Positions 44,201-46,399 of a stretch of 46,399 bases of DNA are shown piece by piece (within the stretch, counting starts at the first letter, position 1; every line of letters starts with the position of its first letter). The notes beneath the pieces were generated by a model, which ran no database searches, was not told where the DNA came from, and saw nothing but the letters and a program-made list of their open reading frames with translations. The position numbers and the translations under genes were made by a program. The DNA is taken from the NCBI GenBank assembly GCA_007130155.1, contig SLTB01000069.1, positions 1 to 46,399 of the forward strand. The letters are read 5' to 3'. This stretch comes from Pseudomonadales bacterium. Its GTDB lineage: Bacteria; Pseudomonadota; Gammaproteobacteria; Pseudomonadales; Azotimanducaceae.

Positions 44201-46399
44201 GCCAGCGGCATTCACCACGCCGTTGAGGGTGGTGATACCGCTGCCAGCGAGCTGGCTCAGGCTGACCAGCGTCATGGCGTTCGCCGTGACATTGTTTGCC
44301 GAGACGATCTCCACTTCTCCGAGGACATCCGTTCCACCAACCCCAGCTGCGAAGCTGATGTTGCCGACGCCGGCCGTGAGCGACAGGTCGTTACCACCAT
44401 CGAGCCTGCTGGCGAAGCTGACGTTGCCCGCGCCCAATCCAGTGTCGATGGCAATGGCGTCAGCCAATGTTGTCGCCGATGTGAACGTAACATCGGCGCC
44501 GTCGGTAACAATGTCACCCGCGGTAGTGATGCCGCCAGTCGCGGTGAGGCTGACCGCGCCGCTGGTGTTGATGTCCCCTGCCGAATCAATGTCGATGGTC
44601 CCACCCATGTCGGCGCTGACGCCACCGCCATTGCCAACGTTGATGCCCTCGTTCACCGCGAGGTCATTGCCGATCAGGCTCACGCCGGCTGCCGTATCGG
44701 TGCTCAGTACGCCGTTCAGCGTTGTGATACCGCTGCCGCCAAGCTGACTGAAGCTGGCCAGCGTCATGGCGTTAGCCGTGACGGTGTTGGCGCTGACGAT
44801 CTGCAGAGCGCCGAGACGCGTCGTGCCACCCACGGTCCCAAGGAAGCCAATGCTGCCCGTGCCCGCGGTCAGAGTAAGGTTCTGGCCGCCATCGAGGGTG
44901 TCAGCGAAGCTGATGTTGCCGGCACCCGCACCCGTTGAGACAGCCACCGCATGGGTAGCGAGGGTCGTCGGGGACAGGAAGTCGACGCTGGCTCCAGCCG
45001 TGGTGACGTCACCTGCGGTGGTGATGCCGGCTACAGCTGCAAGACTGACCGGACCGGCGGCATTGATATCCCCCGCCGGCGCAATCGTGATGGCGTTGCC
45101 CATGTCAAAGGTGACACCCCCGGCATCGCTGGTGGTGATGTCTGCGTTCACGGCCAGATCAAAGCCCGTGAGATTAACGCCCGCAGACCCATTGGTGTTT
45201 ATTGAGCCGTTCAGGCTGGTGGTGCCGGTGCCCCTAAGCTGAAACAGATTGGCCGCGGCCAGGGCATTGATCACGACGTAGTCGGCGCTGCTGATCTCGA
45301 CGGAGCCCAGACGCGTCACGCCACCCACCACACCGGTGAAGCCGATGTCGCCGGCACCCGCTGCCAGCAAGAGGCTCTGGCCCCCATTGACCGAGCTGGC
45401 GAAGCTGATGTTGCCCATGCCCACGCCGGTGTCGATGGTGACCGGCCCGGTGAGCCTGGTTGCCGAAACGAAGCTGACGTCACTGCCATCGGTAGCCACA
45501 TTTCCGGCCGTATTGATACCGCCTTCCGCCATCAGACTGACCGGGCCGCTGGCATTGATATCGCCCGCCGCAGCGATGTTCAGCATGCCAGCAAGGCTGG
45601 TAGCAACGCCGCCAGCGCCGCGTGTTTCCAAGCTGGCATTCAGGACAACGTTGTTGCCCAGCAGACTGATGCCAGCTGCAGTGATGGTATCCAGCACACC
45701 GTTGAAAGTGCTGGTGCCGCTGCCCGCCAACTGGCTGATGCTGGCCGCACTCACCGCATCGGCGGTGACGTTGTTGGCACTGACGATCAGGAGGGCACCG
45801 AGGCGGTCCGTCCCCACAGCGTCGACAAAGGTCAGGTTGCCCATGCCTGCGGTGAGGGTGAGATCCTGACCACCGTCCAGAGCGGCATTGAAGGCAATGC
45901 TACCCCCCGTCTCTCCAGTGGTCATAGCTGCTGCACCAGTCGCGAGCAGCACGTTGCTATCGAAGGTGATGTTGGCGCCGACGCCCGAAGCCCCCGCCCC
46001 GGAACCCGCACCACCAGCGGCGCTCAAGCTCGACCCATTGAGCGTGATCAGGCCACCGCCAAGGGTGACATTGCCTGCAGCGCCGCCAGCATTGTTGCCG
46101 CCGACTGCCGCGCCGCCGTCACTGTTCACCGGACCCGCAGCAAGTGCGATGCCACCACCATTGGTGCTAATGCCTATCGCGCCACCACCGCTGCCGCTAC
46201 CGGCGCTGTTGGCTGCGCCAGTGGTGATGAGCGGCCCGCTGATGTCCACACTGCCTTCTCCGAGGACATTGATCACGATAGCGCCGGACGTGAGGCCGGA
46301 GTTCATCGCTGCCGTAGTTTCAATGCCTGCCCCCGTCACTATGACGTCACCATCAAGCACTGTGAGGATCACCGCCTGGCCGAAGCTGCGGGCGCCTTC
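41246..46399 (-). CDS. Giant filamentous-haemagglutinin-like repeat adhesin (5'-truncated by the window edge)
   Basis: At least 1,717 residues are visible; the frame stays open to the right edge, so the N-terminus (signal, TPS domain) is outside. The body is Gly/Ala/Thr/Ser/Asn-rich with alternating hydrophobics (GDINASGPVSLMAEGGINTAGNV), the pattern of right-handed beta-helix exoproteins secreted by two-partner systems. Five units of about 165 residues are repeated (about 43380-45900). The C-terminal ~200 residues are different and carry the only two cysteines, CLPEALQGPHSAPC, about 60 and 47 residues from the end; HMW1-type adhesins anchor through a similar C-terminal disulphide loop. No TpsB partner is in the window. 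Confidence 0.85.
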   Translation of the reverse strand, partial: EGARSFGQAVILTVLDGDVIVTGAGIETTAAMNSGLTSGAIVINVLGEGSVDISGPLITTGAANSAGSGSGGGAIGISTNGGGIALAAGPVNSDGGAAVGGNNAGGAAGNVTLGGGLITLNGSSLSAAGGAGSGAGASGVGANITFDSNVLLATGAAAMTTGETGGSIAFNAALDGGQDLTLTAGMGNLTFVDAVGTDRLGALLIVSANNVTADAVSAASISQLAGSGTSTFNGVLDTITAAGISLLGNNVVLNASLETRGAGGVATSLAGMLNIAAAGDINASGPVSLMAEGGINTAGNVATDGSDVSFVSATRLTGPVTIDTGVGMGNISFASSVNGGQSLLLAAGAGDIGFTGVVGGVTRLGSVEISSADYVVINALAAANLFQLRGTGTTSLNGSINTNGSAGVNLTGFDLAVNADITTSDAGGVTFDMGNAITIAPAGDINAAGPVSLAAVAGITTAGDVTTAGASVDFLSPTTLATHAVAVSTGAGAGNISFADTLDGGQNLTLTAGTGSIGFLGTVGGTTRLGALQIVSANTVTANAMTLASFSQLGGSGITTLNGVLSTDTAAGVSLIGNDLAVNEGINVGNGGGVSADMGGTIDIDSAGDINTSGAVSLTATGGITTAGDIVTDGADVTFTSATTLADAIAIDTGLGAGNVSFASRLDGGNDLSLTAGVGNISFAAGVGGTDVLGEVEIVSANNVTANAMTLVSLSQLAGSGITTLNGVVNAAGHVSLTGTRLAVNQAVNTVAGGNLTVAMSDTSTFASTGHVNVAGDVSLTASNGISTAGDITTGGGHLEFLSATTLTGPVAMATAGGDLTFATALNGNQSLTLNAGSGAIRFAGLVGDQTRLGALTIANASNFSANGIRAASLTQAAGTGTTTLNGGAFTDAVTEAVNVTGSANLATGSISLQSRLTAGAAVDLTGTGSMTIATAGDIVAGAGVTLSAADGISTAGDVSSSGEAISFASPSTLIGAVSLASDGGDITLAAMSGGAQDLTVNAGVGALSLASLSNGGSVTFAGAGTASIGNLDVQFATVNAGGSYGFTGTVNVANALTLNGLDSATFAGSLEAGSFAGNAADSAVTFNGATSVTGALAITEGAQVNFNSTLAAGSMTAAASSTGLAFNSRVDVSGATTLANTGMTVFGSDGDVLTFAGGLNAAGPITTFATLRTAGEALTLGSVTQAGNTFFDTTNNGGTAVGAVLTVGPLVAAGFDLELSSGTGGATNLAGVSGGGTVDFLSASTVTVNGGLQAVEAIFGEAEAFTLIGALDLGSLDTSGAGAASVSLAGGGTVAAATVFENTGSIHLGNDPADRFLFAGGLDTTGTTLNLKGIVATDSAALNVGVLTLTGDAQLDSTNAGDPLTMGALVTLGAVAGAAGDEVLQVLAGVGDVRATAGIVDIGSFFVRSSRELELGAVQTNGNSIRTLSADNVSLNGNLTASLGDISIISTGGAITQGNQTTIQSLQGNVHLVGFNEIGVYDVRAAQGNILLTLLDTADGGLIRRLANPFAPQSDLRAGSLVAVVSSGAADLGTSDDGFRIEGQQQFFGMSGGDVFIRQSNAATQTSLLLSQQNDFMSVLEQGGGRARELPIDAGLFLAARNALGQVSTTVRPDQDARREFQAETQQSDDEEVLSDLGEEVFLDIALYDFDRERPLCLPEALQGPHSAPCAGETGSAWIDRLADEWMAVAARNSAALRMVRQIWPKAPAALSSGGQ
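43380..45900 (-). repeat. Five ~480-495-bp tandem coding repeats in the adhesin
   Basis: Each unit contains a segment of the type RLGALxIVSANxVTAxA...SQLAGSGTTTLNG. The codons for the TLNG-type motif lie near 45697, 45205, 44711, 44218 and 43737, giving spacings of about 492, 494, 493 and 481 bp. Neighbouring units are alike at DNA level, so unit number may vary by recombination. Outer limits are approximate. Confidence 0.8.

Noticed and set aside
41936-45869. Long plus-strand frames (up to 585 codons) opposite the adhesin
   Set aside because: They mirror the repeat structure of the minus-strand adhesin, have low-complexity translations and no ribosome sites or domains. They are antisense shadows caused by high GC and repeats.
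43380-45900. Regular repeats considered as a CRISPR array or tandem non-coding repeat
   Set aside because: The period is about 490 bp, multiples of three are kept, and the repeats are protein-coding adhesin units.

Overview
The window looks like a chromosomal piece of a GC-rich gammaproteobacterium. Pointers are a complete Na+-translocating NADH:quinone reductase operon (nqrABCDEF), a YaiL/DUF2058 protein, an adjacent YcbB-like L,D-transpeptidase plus YcbK-like pair as in enterobacteria, REP-like palindromes, and an outer-membrane beta-barrel protein. Its most unusual trait is a compact coenzyme F420 biosynthesis operon, a cofactor better known from actinobacteria and methanogens, plus three luciferase-like (LLM) oxidoreductases of different F420-associated families.

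Layout. 1-7431: REP cluster, MDR oxidoreductase, outer-membrane barrel, first LLM enzyme, NUDIX hydrolase, crotonase-fold protein, cupin, acyl-CoA synthetase. 7432-7898: repeat-bearing intergenic region. 7899-13821 (minus): nqrF-E-D-C-B-A, transcribed A to F, without apbE or nqrM beside it. 14165-15640 (minus): long-form GAPDH. 15826-20494 (minus): a three-gene unit for a 2-oxoacid oxidoreductase (TPP beta subunit, fused gamma-alpha subunit, and a flavin/Fe-S subunit that could link it to NAD(P)). 20495-21738: mostly non-coding, with a possible small gene and a strong terminator. 21739-28906: a permuted papain-like hydrolase candidate, GNAT acetyltransferase, L,D-transpeptidase plus YcbK-type peptidase, YaiL, a PmtA-like methyltransferase and an orphan XRE regulator.

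29136-38953 is the F420 region. An LLM oxidoreductase diverges from npdG-cofE-cofD-cofC-fbiC, which runs by 4-bp overlaps and short gaps directly into a FecCD/BtuC-type permease and its ATPase. A third LLM gene converges on the end of the operon. CofC, CofD, CofE and the fused CofG-CofH protein FbiC cover the pathway from the deazaflavin FO to F420; NpdG exchanges hydride between NADPH and F420, and the LLM enzymes are the likely consumers of F420H2. CofE lacks the C-terminal reductase domain of mycobacterial FbiB, which bears on which three-carbon precursor is used.

38954-46399: a gene-free stretch with a 250-bp MITE-like element (18-bp terminal inverted repeats, 4-bp target duplication), a metallo-beta-lactamase-fold relative with a degenerate metal motif, and the 3' part of a giant filamentous-haemagglutinin-like adhesin. 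The adhesin is built from ~165-residue repeats, has a single C-terminal cysteine pair, and runs off the right edge. I saw no tRNA, rRNA or CRISPR array.
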